Shown piece by piece: positions 39,841 to 48,663 of a DNA stretch of 64,000 nt (the first letter of the stretch is position 1; each line of letters starts with the position of its first letter). The notes under the pieces were generated by a model. The model made no database searches. It had not been told where the DNA came from and saw only the letters and a program-made list of their open reading frames with translations. The position numbers were made by a program, and so were the translations under genes. The stretch comes from Caccovivens sp964594865 (GTDB taxonomy: Bacteria > Bacillota > Clostridia > Christensenellales > UBA1242): the NCBI GenBank assembly GCA_964594865.1, contig CAZQMZ010000001.1, positions 1 to 64,000 on the forward strand, read 5' to 3'.

Positions 39841-41382
39841 TCATTTGTTTTTTGCTTTAACTTTTTTTATTTTGACTTTTGAGAAATATTTTTCTTTGAT
39901 TTTCACCATATAAACGGAGAAATTGATCACATTAAACACCAAGCAAAGCAGTGCGAACATAACCATTCCGACAAGACTTGAAAACACCAAATTGAAGAAA
40001 GTTGGTAGGATGTATGAGAGTAATGAACTGACAAATGAAGTCGTCGCTATGACAGGCAGTGAGAACAACGCCATCAGCAACAAATTCTTTTTTAAATCCA
40101 ATTTGATTTTGAGTTTGCGTTTGAGCATAAAGATATTTAAGCAAGCGGTGATGAGTGTGGAAATGCCCATTCCAATCAAAATGGCATTGATTCCAACAAA
40201 TCTAGGCAAAATCAAGACACTCAAAAGCTGAAAGACCGCGCCGATGAGAAAATTTATAAAAGACTTCACTTCCAGCCCCACGGAATTTAGAATCGCCGAA
40301 GTTATGTTGTTTATCCCCATTGGAATCATGATCCAAGCGGAATATTGAAGAAGTGTTCCACTCAATGGCTCGTCATATATAAACGAACCAAATTTATCTC
40401 CAATTGCAACGAAAATTGGCGCAATCAAGAATGAAACAAACAAAGCAAACAAAATTGACGAAGAAACACGTTTCTGGATATGTTCGCTGTCGTTTTGCAC
40501 CATCGCCATGGATATGTCCGGCACAAGCGCGGTTGAAAGAGAGCCTATGATTGAAGTTGGAAGAAACAGAAATGGCATTGTCATTCCAACAGCAATACCA
40601 TAAAGGCTCATTGCTTGTGCACTTGTGTAACCAGCCAAAATGAGTTGTGCTGGCAGAATTAAGGCCACGAGCGGTTGAACAAAACTTCCTGCCACGCGAA
40701 CTCCTGTGATAGGCGCAGACTGTCGAATGACTTTGCGATATATTTTTGACGGCTTGCCCAATTTTCCGCCATAGAAAAAGAAGAGCAACATGACAAAAAA
40801 TGCCGAAACGAAACAAGAGAGTGTAAATGACCATGCCACAGCCAATGCGTGTTGCAGTGCGGTCATTCCGGAAGCTATGAGAAGCACACAAATGACAATT
40901 TTGACAATTTCTTCAAAAAGTTCGGAGACACAAAGCCCGAAATAATTATCATTTCCCCACATTGCACCACGAAATACGCTGTAAATTGAAGAAAAAATGA
41001 GCGATGGCATGAGAATTATCAAAATGTTCATGCAGTTTTCATCTGAAAAGAGATTGGAGAAAAGATTGCGAAAGATGAAAACAATCAGACATAACAGCAC
41101 ACTGGTTGCAAGACCCACGATTATGCTGGATGTTGCAAGACTTCCCATAGATTTTTTGTCTGAACGGACGCGGTAGCTTGCTGTCATTCGAGAGATGATC
41201 AGTGTGAAACCACTTGAAACGATTGTGAGAAGGACCATAAACACCGACGAGGCGACTTGATACATCCCCAACGCTTCTGCACCAATTGCACGAGAAAGAA
41301 AGATTCGAAAAAAGAAACCCAACATTCGGGTCAGCAGTGTGAAGATTGTTATGGTGGCGACACTTTTGAAGATTGATTTCAT
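39841..41382 (-). CDS. SpoVB/MurJ-type polysaccharide flippase (MATE-like, MVF family)
   Basis: 513 residues and about fourteen membrane helices, opening KSVATITIFTLLTRMLGFFFRIFLSRAIGAEALGMYQVASS, the signature of the SpoVB branch. SpoVB-like flippases move lipid-linked precursors and some act in spore cortex synthesis. The tail is basic (KIKEKYFSKVKIKKVKAKNK). No ribosome binding site is seen. A TTGTCT-19-TAAAAT promoter ends 7 nt before the chosen ATG at 41382, which points to a leaderless message. A minor point is that an ATG-like start three codons earlier would sit inside the -10 region. Confidence 0.85.
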   Translation of the reverse strand: MKSIFKSVATITIFTLLTRMLGFFFRIFLSRAIGAEALGMYQVASSVFMVLLTIVSSGFTLIISRMTASYRVRSDKKSMGSLATSSIIVGLATSVLLCLIVFIFRNLFSNLFSDENCMNILIILMPSLIFSSIYSVFRGAMWGNDNYFGLCVSELFEEIVKIVICVLLIASGMTALQHALAVAWSFTLSCFVSAFFVMLLFFFYGGKLGKPSKIYRKVIRQSAPITGVRVAGSFVQPLVALILPAQLILAGYTSAQAMSLYGIAVGMTMPFLFLPTSIIGSLSTALVPDISMAMVQNDSEHIQKRVSSSILFALFVSFLIAPIFVAIGDKFGSFIYDEPLSGTLLQYSAWIMIPMGINNITSAILNSVGLEVKSFINFLIGAVFQLLSVLILPRFVGINAILIGMGISTLITACLNIFMLKRKLKIKLDLKKNLLLMALFSLPVIATTSFVSSLLSYILPTFFNLVFSSLVGMVMFALLCLVFNVINFSVYMVKIKEKYFSKVKIKKVKAKNK

Positions 41383-41389
41383 ACAAAAC

Positions 41390-41420
41390 ATTTTATGTTT
41401 GAAGTTTGAAAATTAGACAA
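41390..41420 (-). promoter_or_regulatory. Promoter of the flippase gene, leaderless type
   Basis: Minus strand TTGTCT (41415-41420), 19-nt spacer, TAAAAT (41390-41395). Almost the same promoter as that of the MFS gene at 22585. Confidence 0.45.
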
Positions 41421-41514
41421 GTTGTCGAAAATTTTGTGACTTAAAATTGAGAAAAAAATGAACTTTTGCCATTTTTGGTAAATTTTTTGTCAATTTTGTT
41501 AATATAAATATAAC

Positions 41515-41694
41515 ATGATCAAAAAAATTCCATTTCCGTTATATCAAGTCAAAAAAGGGGAAAATTTGCGAGTTATTTCACAAAAATTTGGCATTGATAG
41601 CACAAAAATCTTGCTGGACAATTCTATGAGTCCAAAACAGATCAAAGAAGGTGTTTTCATTTTTTTGAAACAGGATGACTATAAAAAGTTGTGA
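41515..41694 (+). CDS. 59-residue stand-alone LysM protein
   Basis: The frame encodes essentially one LysM domain: YQVKKGENLRVISQKFGIDS (residues 10-29), then a conserved-looking NSM and a closing QIKEGVFIFLK. LysM domains bind N-acetylglucosamine polymers such as peptidoglycan. There is no signal peptide, so the protein would act in the cytoplasm, in the mother cell during sporulation, or be exported another way. No ribosome binding site is seen; TTGTCA and TATAAC lie close upstream. It overlaps the end of the convergent DUF4363 gene by 16 bp. Coding status rests on the domain match. Confidence 0.7.
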   Translation: MIKKIPFPLYQVKKGENLRVISQKFGIDSTKILLDNSMSPKQIKEGVFIFLKQDDYKKL

Positions 41695-42083
41695 AGACTT
41701 GCACCCATAAAGTGCTGAAATGTTTCAACATAATTTTTGATTATGTTCAAGGAAACATAAAATTCAATCTCTTCTTCTTCGTCAATATAAGTTTTCAAGC
41801 GGACAATCTCCACGCCAAGTGGTTCAATTGATTTGTGATTGACCACAAAACAAAGGTTGCTCTCATCTTTATTCCAATTATATTCCAAATTGTCCACCAA
41901 ACTTGCCACTTCGCCATTGACAATTCCGCCATTGTTTTCAATGGCAATTTCAATTTCATAGCAAAAACGATTCACGCGACCAAGTGCGTTCACCACAAGT
42001 CTATCTTCCACCACACAAATTGCTGTCAAGATGCCAATAAGCACAAGAATACAGAAAAATTTGAACCAACCATATTTTGTCAC
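41679..42083 (-). CDS. DUF4363-like membrane-anchored protein
   Basis: 134 residues with one N-terminal membrane segment (WFKFFCILVLIGILTAICVV) and an extracytoplasmic helical domain (NRFCYEIEIAIENNGGI, ...VETFQHFMGASLHNFL). Length and layout fit DUF4363, which is often encoded beside DUF421 in spore formers, as here: its start overlaps the DUF421 stop by 4 bp. The function of this family is unknown. Its 3' end overlaps the LysM gene on the other strand. Confidence 0.7.
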   Translation of the reverse strand: MTKYGWFKFFCILVLIGILTAICVVEDRLVVNALGRVNRFCYEIEIAIENNGGIVNGEVASLVDNLEYNWNKDESNLCFVVNHKSIEPLGVEIVRLKTYIDEEEEIEFYVSLNIIKNYVETFQHFMGASLHNFL

Positions 42084-42799
42084 TCTTGCACCTTCCCCAG
42101 AGGTTTTGTTTGGAGCGTTTGATATTTTTCGTTATATTTTTGTAAATAGACAGAACCATTTTTGTCAATTGTCATCACAAGAACATCTTTGACATTTTTT
42201 GCATTTGCTTTTTCAAGTAGTTTTTTCACTTCAATTTCATCAATTTTTGCAAGTTTGAGATTGTCTTTGTTGATTTTTCCTTCACTTATTATGTTGATTG
42301 GAAGAGTGCTTTTTTCTGGCGATAGATCCAAATCTTGTGCAGTGACAGGGGCATATTGACTCTTTGGAAACACACTCATCTTGCCATTGGTTTCCATTAT
42401 GGCGTATTGGATTTGCTCAATTTTGAAATATCCACATCCACGGATTGCTTCAAATACGTCGTCGACGGAAAGATCCAAATCTTTGAGAGCTTTGTGGTCA
42501 ATTCCTTCTGGGTTGATGACAATGACAGGCTTTCCGCTCAAAAAAGAAGAAAATTTGCTGCTGATTTTACTGAAAAACGTCAATATGTAGTGAAGAACCA
42601 CCAAGGTGAGCAATGGAACAATGCCGTGAAGGACCGGCACGGAAACTTCCGCCATTGGTATGGTTGCGAGGTCGGCGATGATCAGCGTCAAAACAAGTTC
42701 GAAAGGTTGCATTTCGCCCAACTGCCTTTTGCCCATAAGCCGATATAAAGTCAGCACCACAATGTAAATTATAACTGCTCGAAAAACAATGGTCAACAT
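42080..42799 (-). CDS. DUF421 (YetF-type) membrane protein
   Basis: 239 residues. Three N-terminal membrane helices, including YRLMGKRQLGEMQPFELVLTLIIADLATIPM, the hallmark of DUF421. A cytoplasmic two-lobed domain follows, with GKPVIVINPEGIDHKALKDLDLSVDDVFEAIRGCGYFKIEQIQYAIMETNGKMSVFPKSQ. Relatives in Bacillus (YetF, YrbG) are linked to the spore membrane; biochemical role unsettled. Co-transcribed with the DUF4363 gene by ATGA overlap. A TATAAT sits almost on the start codon, and no ribosome binding site is present. Confidence 0.9.
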   Translation of the reverse strand: MLTIVFRAVIIYIVVLTLYRLMGKRQLGEMQPFELVLTLIIADLATIPMAEVSVPVLHGIVPLLTLVVLHYILTFFSKISSKFSSFLSGKPVIVINPEGIDHKALKDLDLSVDDVFEAIRGCGYFKIEQIQYAIMETNGKMSVFPKSQYAPVTAQDLDLSPEKSTLPINIISEGKINKDNLKLAKIDEIEVKKLLEKANAKNVKDVLVMTIDKNGSVYLQKYNEKYQTLQTKPLGKVQE

Positions 42800-42823
42800 G
42801 ATTATAATATAAGTAAAAAAACA

Positions 42824-42850
42824 AAAAATACACCAAACGGCGTATTTTTC
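42824..42850 (-). terminator. Terminator of the surface-protein gene at 42872
   Basis: AAAAATAC (42824-42831) pairs with GTATTTTT (42842-42849), ten-base loop. Confidence 0.65.
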
Positions 42851-42871
42851 TTTGATTTATCAAGATTTTTA

Positions 42872-44029
42872 TCACCAAATTTTGTCATCTTTTTTGCGAA
42901 CAATGAAAATTATCAAAATTATCACTGCAATGACAAGCAAAACTGCAAAAACAATCAACAAAATGAGCCAAGTATAATCAACAGGTTCGGTTTTGACTGT
43001 GGAGATGTCTGGAACGGAGCAAGTGAACAATTCATTCCCTTCATCGTCCACAACAGTGAAAACGATTGTCCAAACGCCTTCAATTCCGTTGGAAGAAAAA
43101 GTGAAAGTGTTTCCTGTTTGAGATTGAATGCCGTCGAAAAGAACTTCATATCCTTGATACTGCAAATCTTCTTTCATGTCTTCTGTCAAAACATAGTAGA
43201 CACCGTCAGAGCTGACCCCATATGCCGACCATTTCAAGTGTGCAGGGTTGACATAGTCGAATATGCCGGTGTTGAAATAGAAGTAATATTGACTCAACAA
43301 ATCGTTTGAGCTTGAGATTGAATATAGCGGTGACAGTGTGGTTGTGTTGATTGTCATCAAAATTTCTTCAACATCATCAGGCACGACAGCGATGTAAATT
43401 TCTTCGGCTGTGGATGTTTGAACTTTATTTTCTTCGTCAATGTTGCTGTTGTTGATGACTTGTTTATATTTCAGTTCAAATTTATATAGCCCAAAGCCAT
43501 AGCCGTGATATGTGGAAGATTCATCATCTGTTGTGCTGTCGATGGAATAATAAAAACTTGAAGATGAGAAGTTGTTTTCAATGATTGTTTCTTCATAAAT
43601 TCTCAAAACTGTGTCGGTTGACATTGTTTGAACTTCGTCGCTGTTTTCGTCAAATTCCACACACATATAGGTCACCCAAAGTTCAATGCCAGTATAGTTG
43701 TTTTGGTCGTTTTCATCGAAGTTGCTGGTGCTGGAAAAGGTGAAAGTCAGTCCTTGCAAATCTCTCCAATCATAGCATATGTATGTGATTTGTTTGTTTT
43801 CATTAAGCGTGTCGGTGACAGTTTTTTCTCGACCAATGCACGTGCCAGACCTTGCTTGTGTTGTGAAATCTAAAGAAAATGGCGAGCTGGTTGTTGAGTT
43901 TGTTGACACCAATGTTGAAGTTTGTGCAAGCGTGTTTGAAAATGTTCCGCCAAAATTCGTCAAAAAGAAAATCCCCAGAAACATCATAAGGATTGAAACG
44001 ACGAACATACAAAACTTCTTCGTTTTCAT
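42872..44029 (-). CDS. Secreted, C-terminally membrane-anchored surface protein
   Basis: 385 residues. A signal peptide (KKFCMFVVSILMMFLGIFFLTNFGGTF) is followed by a Ser/Thr/Asp-rich beta-type ectodomain (about 45-345) with several Tyr-rich strands. A C-terminal membrane helix (YTWLILLIVFAVLLVIAVIILIIFIV) and a basic stop-transfer RKKDDK end the protein. This is a type I topology with the bulk outside the cell. No family is recognised; the composition is like that of the giant lipoprotein at 55286. No ribosome binding site, and TAGAAT lies 6 nt before the ATG. Confidence 0.75.
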   Translation of the reverse strand: MKTKKFCMFVVSILMMFLGIFFLTNFGGTFSNTLAQTSTLVSTNSTTSSPFSLDFTTQARSGTCIGREKTVTDTLNENKQITYICYDWRDLQGLTFTFSSTSNFDENDQNNYTGIELWVTYMCVEFDENSDEVQTMSTDTVLRIYEETIIENNFSSSSFYYSIDSTTDDESSTYHGYGFGLYKFELKYKQVINNSNIDEENKVQTSTAEEIYIAVVPDDVEEILMTINTTTLSPLYSISSSNDLLSQYYFYFNTGIFDYVNPAHLKWSAYGVSSDGVYYVLTEDMKEDLQYQGYEVLFDGIQSQTGNTFTFSSNGIEGVWTIVFTVVDDEGNELFTCSVPDISTVKTEPVDYTWLILLIVFAVLLVIAVIILIIFIVRKKDDKIW

Positions 44030-44109
44030 GTTTCTATTCTATCATATATTTCGAAAATTAAAAAATAAATTTTAAAAAATTTGACAAAAACCATATTTTA
44101 TTTTGAAAT

Positions 44110-44139
44110 TTGACCAAAATGTTTTAAAATATTTGTATA
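44110..44139 (+). promoter_or_regulatory. Probable promoter of the GlmU-like gene
   Basis: TTGACC (44110-44115), 18-nt spacer, TGTATA (44134-44139), followed by AAAGGG before the ATG. Confidence 0.5.
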
Positions 44140-44159
44140 TAAATTTGAAAGGGATGTCT

Positions 44160-44972
44160 ATGGAAATTGAAGAACTTGTTGCGGATGTTGACGAAAATCA
44201 AATAAGTTTTGATTTTTTGTATGACATGAAACCAGATGTTCGTGAATGGTCAGCGGAAAACACTTTGGTGGTGATTGTCAGAGCCAAGGGGGAAGTTTCT
44301 CCGGACTTCGAAATTTGTGGAAAGAGCATGCTCAATTGGGTGAAGCTTGCCTCTTTTGGATGTCAACAAAAAGTTATTGACGAGCCGGATGAAGAAAACT
44401 TTTTGGATGTCATCAAATCGGTTGGAGAAGGTTTTTCATACGTTGTGGTGCTATATTCAGATACTCCGCTTTTGAAAAAGTCAACTTTTTTTGAAATTAT
44501 GGAATATTTTTCTACTCACAGAATGAATGTTCTCAAATTGTTGCGTGGGATTGTCTTTCGTGGAGATTTTCTCAAAAATGCCAAGATGATCATGTCTGCC
44601 ATGGTGGAAGAGTTTGACAAAGAAGATTTTGAGATTGTCGACAATCTGCAAAAAGTTTCCAAAGTGTTCAAGGTGTTGAACCAAAGAATTTTGAATTATC
44701 ACAAAGAAGCCGGTGTGGTGTTTTTCGGCGAAGGCACAATCTTTATAGACGCCGATGTTGAAATTGAACCGGGGGTGGTGATTTATCCAAACAACATCAT
44801 CAAAGGGCAAAGTTATATTGGTCGTGACGTCATTTTGGAGAGTGGAAACTATATTCTCGACACCATTGTTTGTGATGAGGCATTTGTGGTGCAAAGTTAT
44901 CTCGAAAAAAGCAAGGTGGAAAACGGAAAAATTGTTGGACCTTTTGCAAAATTGGTCAATAAAAAGGTGTGA
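44160..44972 (+). CDS. Degenerate GlmU-like protein with a short left-handed beta-helix
   Basis: 270 residues. The N-terminal part keeps the size of a sugar-nucleotidyltransferase Rossmann domain (LYSDTPLLKKSTFFEIMEYF recalls the GDxPLL motif of GlmU). It lacks the nucleotide-binding LAAGxGTRM loop. The C-terminal 70 residues (TIFIDADVEIEPGVVIYPNNIIKGQSYIGRDVILESGNYILDTIV) are hexapeptide repeats matching GlmU. The acetyltransferase catalytic part seems cut short. It lies exactly where glmU is usually found, 3 bp before pth and followed by mfd. It is probably no longer a full GlmU; a binding or regulatory role is possible. The start follows AAAGGG. Confidence 0.65.
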   Translation: MEIEELVADVDENQISFDFLYDMKPDVREWSAENTLVVIVRAKGEVSPDFEICGKSMLNWVKLASFGCQQKVIDEPDEENFLDVIKSVGEGFSYVVVLYSDTPLLKKSTFFEIMEYFSTHRMNVLKLLRGIVFRGDFLKNAKMIMSAMVEEFDKEDFEIVDNLQKVSKVFKVLNQRILNYHKEAGVVFFGEGTIFIDADVEIEPGVVIYPNNIIKGQSYIGRDVILESGNYILDTIVCDEAFVVQSYLEKSKVENGKIVGPFAKLVNKKV

Positions 44973-44975
44973 AAA

Positions 44976-45476
44976 ATGGTGATTATTGTTGGGCTTGGCA
45001 ATCCGGAAGCAAGATATGAGCACACAAACCACAACATTGGCTTTGACGTGGTGGATATGCTGGCAAAAAAGTGGGAAATTGAAATATCCAAGAAAAAATT
45101 TAAGGCGCTTGTTGGTGAGGGAATGATTGATGGTCAAAAAGTGATGATTGTCAAACCTCAAACATATATGAACAACAGCGGTGAATGCGTGGTCATGCTC
45201 AAAGAAAAGTTTAAGGACGCACGCATTATTGTTGTTGTGGACGACATTGATTTGCCACGCGGATATGTGAGATATCGCGAAAAGGGCTCGGCTGGCACGC
45301 ACAACGGGCTGAGAAGTATTGTAAGTTTTATCGGCGAAGATTTTGAACGCGTCAAGGTGGGCACCGGGAGAGATATCTCTGTTTCTTTGGTTGATTTTGT
45401 GTTGTCAAAATATGATCAAACTGAAATGGCTCCGGTTTTACAACGTGCTTGCCAAGAGATTGAAGCGAGAATTTGA
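44976..45476 (+). CDS. pth: Peptidyl-tRNA hydrolase
   Basis: 166-residue enzyme that frees tRNA from prematurely released peptidyl-tRNA. IIVGLGNPEARYEHTNHNIGFDVVD carries the catalytic His (NHN, His20 equivalent). KPQTYMNNSGE, VVVDDIDLPRGYVRYREKGSAGTHNGLRSI and the F..RVKVGTGR region complete the family pattern. It is slightly shorter than the usual 185-190 residues, lacking part of the C-terminal helix. It is followed immediately by mfd with overlap TGATG. Confidence 0.94.
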   Translation: MVIIVGLGNPEARYEHTNHNIGFDVVDMLAKKWEIEISKKKFKALVGEGMIDGQKVMIVKPQTYMNNSGECVVMLKEKFKDARIIVVVDDIDLPRGYVRYREKGSAGTHNGLRSIVSFIGEDFERVKVGTGRDISVSLVDFVLSKYDQTEMAPVLQRACQEIEARI

Positions 45477-48400
45477 TGGTTGAATTTTTGAGTTTTTTGC
45501 AAAATGTGATTAAGCCCAAAAAGACAATGGGCGGTTTTTTTGTTGGAGAAAAAGTGCTTGTCACTGCCTTGCAAGAAAAGTTTGTTTTTCTGGCATCCGA
45601 TTTTGTGAGTGCAAGCAAAATCAAGAAAGGTTTGACAGATGCTGGCAAAAAAGTGCAAATAATCTCTTGTGGACGAGAAAATGATGACGAACACGATGTC
45701 AATTTGGCGCCATTTGCAAAAGCAATCTCAGCGTTTGAAAGAAATCTATTGGATGGGCTTATTTTTCTGCCGTCTTCTCTTTCATCAAAATTTGATTTGA
45801 ATTTTTTGTCTCAATCTCTTCAAATTAATGTTGGGCAGGAAATTTCTTTGGAAAATCTATCCAAACAATTGTCTGATTTTGGCTATGAGCGAGTGGAATA
45901 TGTTTCCATGCCGGGACAGTTTGCCGTGCGCGGAGATGTTGTGGATATTTTCGTTGAAGAATTGCCGACGCGTTTGGAATTTTTTGACGAAGAAGTTGAA
46001 AAAATTATAAATTTTGATTTTTCAACGATGAAAACTCAAGAAAATTTGCAAAAAATTGATATTTTTCCAATATTTCTGAAATTTGGCAACAATTCTGTTG
46101 TTGATTTATGCGAAACAATTTTTGTGGATGAACCTCAAAAAATTGAAAATGAATGCAAAGTTTTGCAAAATCCACTTGAACATTTTGAAAGGTTTAGTTT
46201 GAGCGATGTTGACTTTGACAAATGTTTTGTCTTTTCCAACACAATGCAATGTGAGTTTGAGAATGTCACGGTGGGTCAGAAGAATTATATCACAGATTTC
46301 ATGAGCCTCAAAAACGACATTTTGATGTATGCACGCGGTGGGCACAATGTCTTCCTGTTTGCGGGTGAGTTTGAAGATATTTTGGAAGAATTTTTGTTGA
46401 CAAACAACATCTCTCATCGCAAATTTGACGGAAATCTTGTGGACGGAGTGAAAGTCTATCTTTGTGCTGACTATTTTTCATATTCATTCAGTTTTCTTCC
46501 GCTCGACATTATTGGCATTGGCACAGATGACCTATATCGTCCAAAAAGAGTCGACTTCAAACGAAGCGGAAAAGTTCTTCCATATCTTCCAAAAGTGGGC
46601 GACTTTGTGGTGCATTCGTTTTACGGCGTAGGACGATGCAAAGACATCATTCGCATGAAACTTTCACGCTTTGAAAAAGACTATTTTGTTTTGGAATATA
46701 AAAACGGTGCACTGCTCTATCTTCCTTCCGAGCAAGCCAATCTTTTGTCGGCGTATATTGGTGGTGAAGATCCAAAACTCAATGCTTTGGGCTCAAACGA
46801 GTGGACAAAACTCAAACAAAAAGTCAAGTCCGATCTTAAAGAGTTGGCTTTTGAACTTGCGAAGATATATAAAGACCGTCAAACAAAGAAAGGGTTCAAG
46901 TTTGTGCGTGATGAAGAACTTGAACGAGAGTTTGCGGACAGTTTTGCTTTTGAGCTCACTTCTGACCAAGTTCAAGCGATTGTGGATGTGGACACGGATA
47001 TGGAAAACGGCAAAGTTATGGACAGACTGATCTGCGGAGATGTTGGTTTTGGCAAAACAGAAGTGGCTTTTCGCGCGATGTTCAAGGCGGTGTATAACTC
47101 TAAACAGGTGGCATTTCTTTGTCCAACCACAATACTTTCTGAGCAACATTTTCGTTCGTCAAAAGAGCGTTTTGAGAAGTTTGGATTCAGGATTGAAGTG
47201 TTGAATCGATTTAAAACGGCAAAAGAAACAGCGGAAATATATCAAAGATTGGAAGAAGGGAAAATTGACATCTTGATCGGCACGCACAAAATTTTGAATG
47301 ATAAAATCAAATTTAAAGATCTTGGACTTCTTGTGTTGGACGAAGAACAACGCTTTGGCGTCAAAGATAAAGAAAAAATCAAAAAAATGAAGACGGATGT
47401 GGATGTTTTGACACTCTCTGCCACGCCAATTCCGCGCACACTCAATATGTCTTTGACCGGAATTCGGGACATCAGCGTCATTGCCACACCACCGCGCGAC
47501 CGACTGCCAATTCAAACTTATGTGACAACATATAGTGACAGTCTTCTTCAAGATGTTGTTTCAAGAGAACTGTCACGCAAGGGAAAGGCTCTCATTCTTT
47601 TCAACCGAGTGGAAGATATATATAATTTTCAAGGCCGCGTTGCCTCGCTTTTGCCACAGGCTTCAATTGGCGTGGCGCACGGACAAATGGAAGAGCGAGC
47701 ACTTGCCAGAGTGATTGACAATCTTTACGACGACAAATTTGACGTGCTCATCTCCACCACTCTCATTGAAAACGGCATCGACCTTCCAACACTCAACACC
47801 TTGTTTGTTGTCGATTGTGATTTGTTGGGTTTGTCGCAACTATATCAAATTCGCGGCAGAATTGGACGTTCGGACAAACTTGCCTATGCTTATCTCACCT
47901 ATGACGGCTCAAAAGTGCTGACTGAAACGGCGTATAAACGTCTGGATGCAATCAAGGAGTTTAGAGAGCTTGGAAGTGGATTCAAGATTGCCACGCGTGA
48001 CCTTGAAATTCGCGGAGCTGGGGACATTTTGGGCAAACAGCAACACGGACATATGCAAAAAGTGGGATATGACATGTATATCCGTCTGCTTGATGAAGTG
48101 ACAAAAGAAATTTCTGGCAATAAGGTTGCCGGAGAAAAAGACATCCAAATGGAACTTGTTTTGGATGCATATATCAGTGAAGACTACATCTCTTCTCAAG
48201 ATGAAAGAATTGTCTTTTACAACAAAATTTCAAACATATCTTCTCAGCGTGATTTTGATGACGTTCTCTCTCAGTTGCAAGAGATGTGTTCCTATGTTCC
48301 AGAAGAAGTGAAAAATTTGTGTAAGGTGGCATATTTAAAAAATTTGGCTGGGCAATTTAATGTCAAAAAAATCAAGATTGACGAAAGAGAATGCTTGGCG

Positions 48401-48580
48401 TATTTTTATAAAAGCAAGGACATTATTGACAAAAGATTGTCGAAAACGGTCGGATTTTATGATGCTTGTTTAAAATTTGAAGAACTGCCTATTTTAAAAT
48501 TGAACATAAAAGGCAGGGTTTTGCAAAAAATTGATAAGATGATTGAGATTTTTTCAAGAGCCTTACAAGAAAAATTGTAA
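45476..48580 (+). CDS. mfd: Transcription-repair coupling factor Mfd
   Basis: 1034 residues. The UvrB-like N-terminal domain (YVSMPGQFAVRGDVVDIF) is followed by the RNA polymerase-interacting domain (VGDFVVHSFYGVGRCKDI near 380). The RecG-like motor has Walker A GDVGFGKTEVAFRA near 521, DEEQRFG near 620, SATPIPRTLNMSLTGIRDIS, and the TRG motif with GRIGRSDKLAYAYL and ELGSGFKIATRDLEIRGAGDILGKQQHG. It removes RNA polymerase stalled at DNA lesions and recruits UvrA. It is slightly shorter than typical Mfd (about 1150), mainly in the N-terminal part. Translationally coupled to pth. Confidence 0.96.
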   Translation: MVEFLSFLQNVIKPKKTMGGFFVGEKVLVTALQEKFVFLASDFVSASKIKKGLTDAGKKVQIISCGRENDDEHDVNLAPFAKAISAFERNLLDGLIFLPSSLSSKFDLNFLSQSLQINVGQEISLENLSKQLSDFGYERVEYVSMPGQFAVRGDVVDIFVEELPTRLEFFDEEVEKIINFDFSTMKTQENLQKIDIFPIFLKFGNNSVVDLCETIFVDEPQKIENECKVLQNPLEHFERFSLSDVDFDKCFVFSNTMQCEFENVTVGQKNYITDFMSLKNDILMYARGGHNVFLFAGEFEDILEEFLLTNNISHRKFDGNLVDGVKVYLCADYFSYSFSFLPLDIIGIGTDDLYRPKRVDFKRSGKVLPYLPKVGDFVVHSFYGVGRCKDIIRMKLSRFEKDYFVLEYKNGALLYLPSEQANLLSAYIGGEDPKLNALGSNEWTKLKQKVKSDLKELAFELAKIYKDRQTKKGFKFVRDEELEREFADSFAFELTSDQVQAIVDVDTDMENGKVMDRLICGDVGFGKTEVAFRAMFKAVYNSKQVAFLCPTTILSEQHFRSSKERFEKFGFRIEVLNRFKTAKETAEIYQRLEEGKIDILIGTHKILNDKIKFKDLGLLVLDEEQRFGVKDKEKIKKMKTDVDVLTLSATPIPRTLNMSLTGIRDISVIATPPRDRLPIQTYVTTYSDSLLQDVVSRELSRKGKALILFNRVEDIYNFQGRVASLLPQASIGVAHGQMEERALARVIDNLYDDKFDVLISTTLIENGIDLPTLNTLFVVDCDLLGLSQLYQIRGRIGRSDKLAYAYLTYDGSKVLTETAYKRLDAIKEFRELGSGFKIATRDLEIRGAGDILGKQQHGHMQKVGYDMYIRLLDEVTKEISGNKVAGEKDIQMELVLDAYISEDYISSQDERIVFYNKISNISSQRDFDDVLSQLQEMCSYVPEEVKNLCKVAYLKNLAGQFNVKKIKIDERECLAYFYKSKDIIDKRLSKTVGFYDACLKFEELPILKLNIKGRVLQKIDKMIEIFSRALQEKL

Positions 48581-48663
48581 AACATACTCAAAAACACTTG
48601 TTTTTTTGTTCAAATGTGTGTTATATTATAAAGGTTATAAAGGCATTTTAAACGGAGTTTCAA

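Noticed and set aside
44481..45302. 273-codon antisense frame across the GlmU-like gene and pth
   Set aside because: It crosses two plus-strand genes with good starts and has the His/Asn/Phe-rich composition of a shadow frame.
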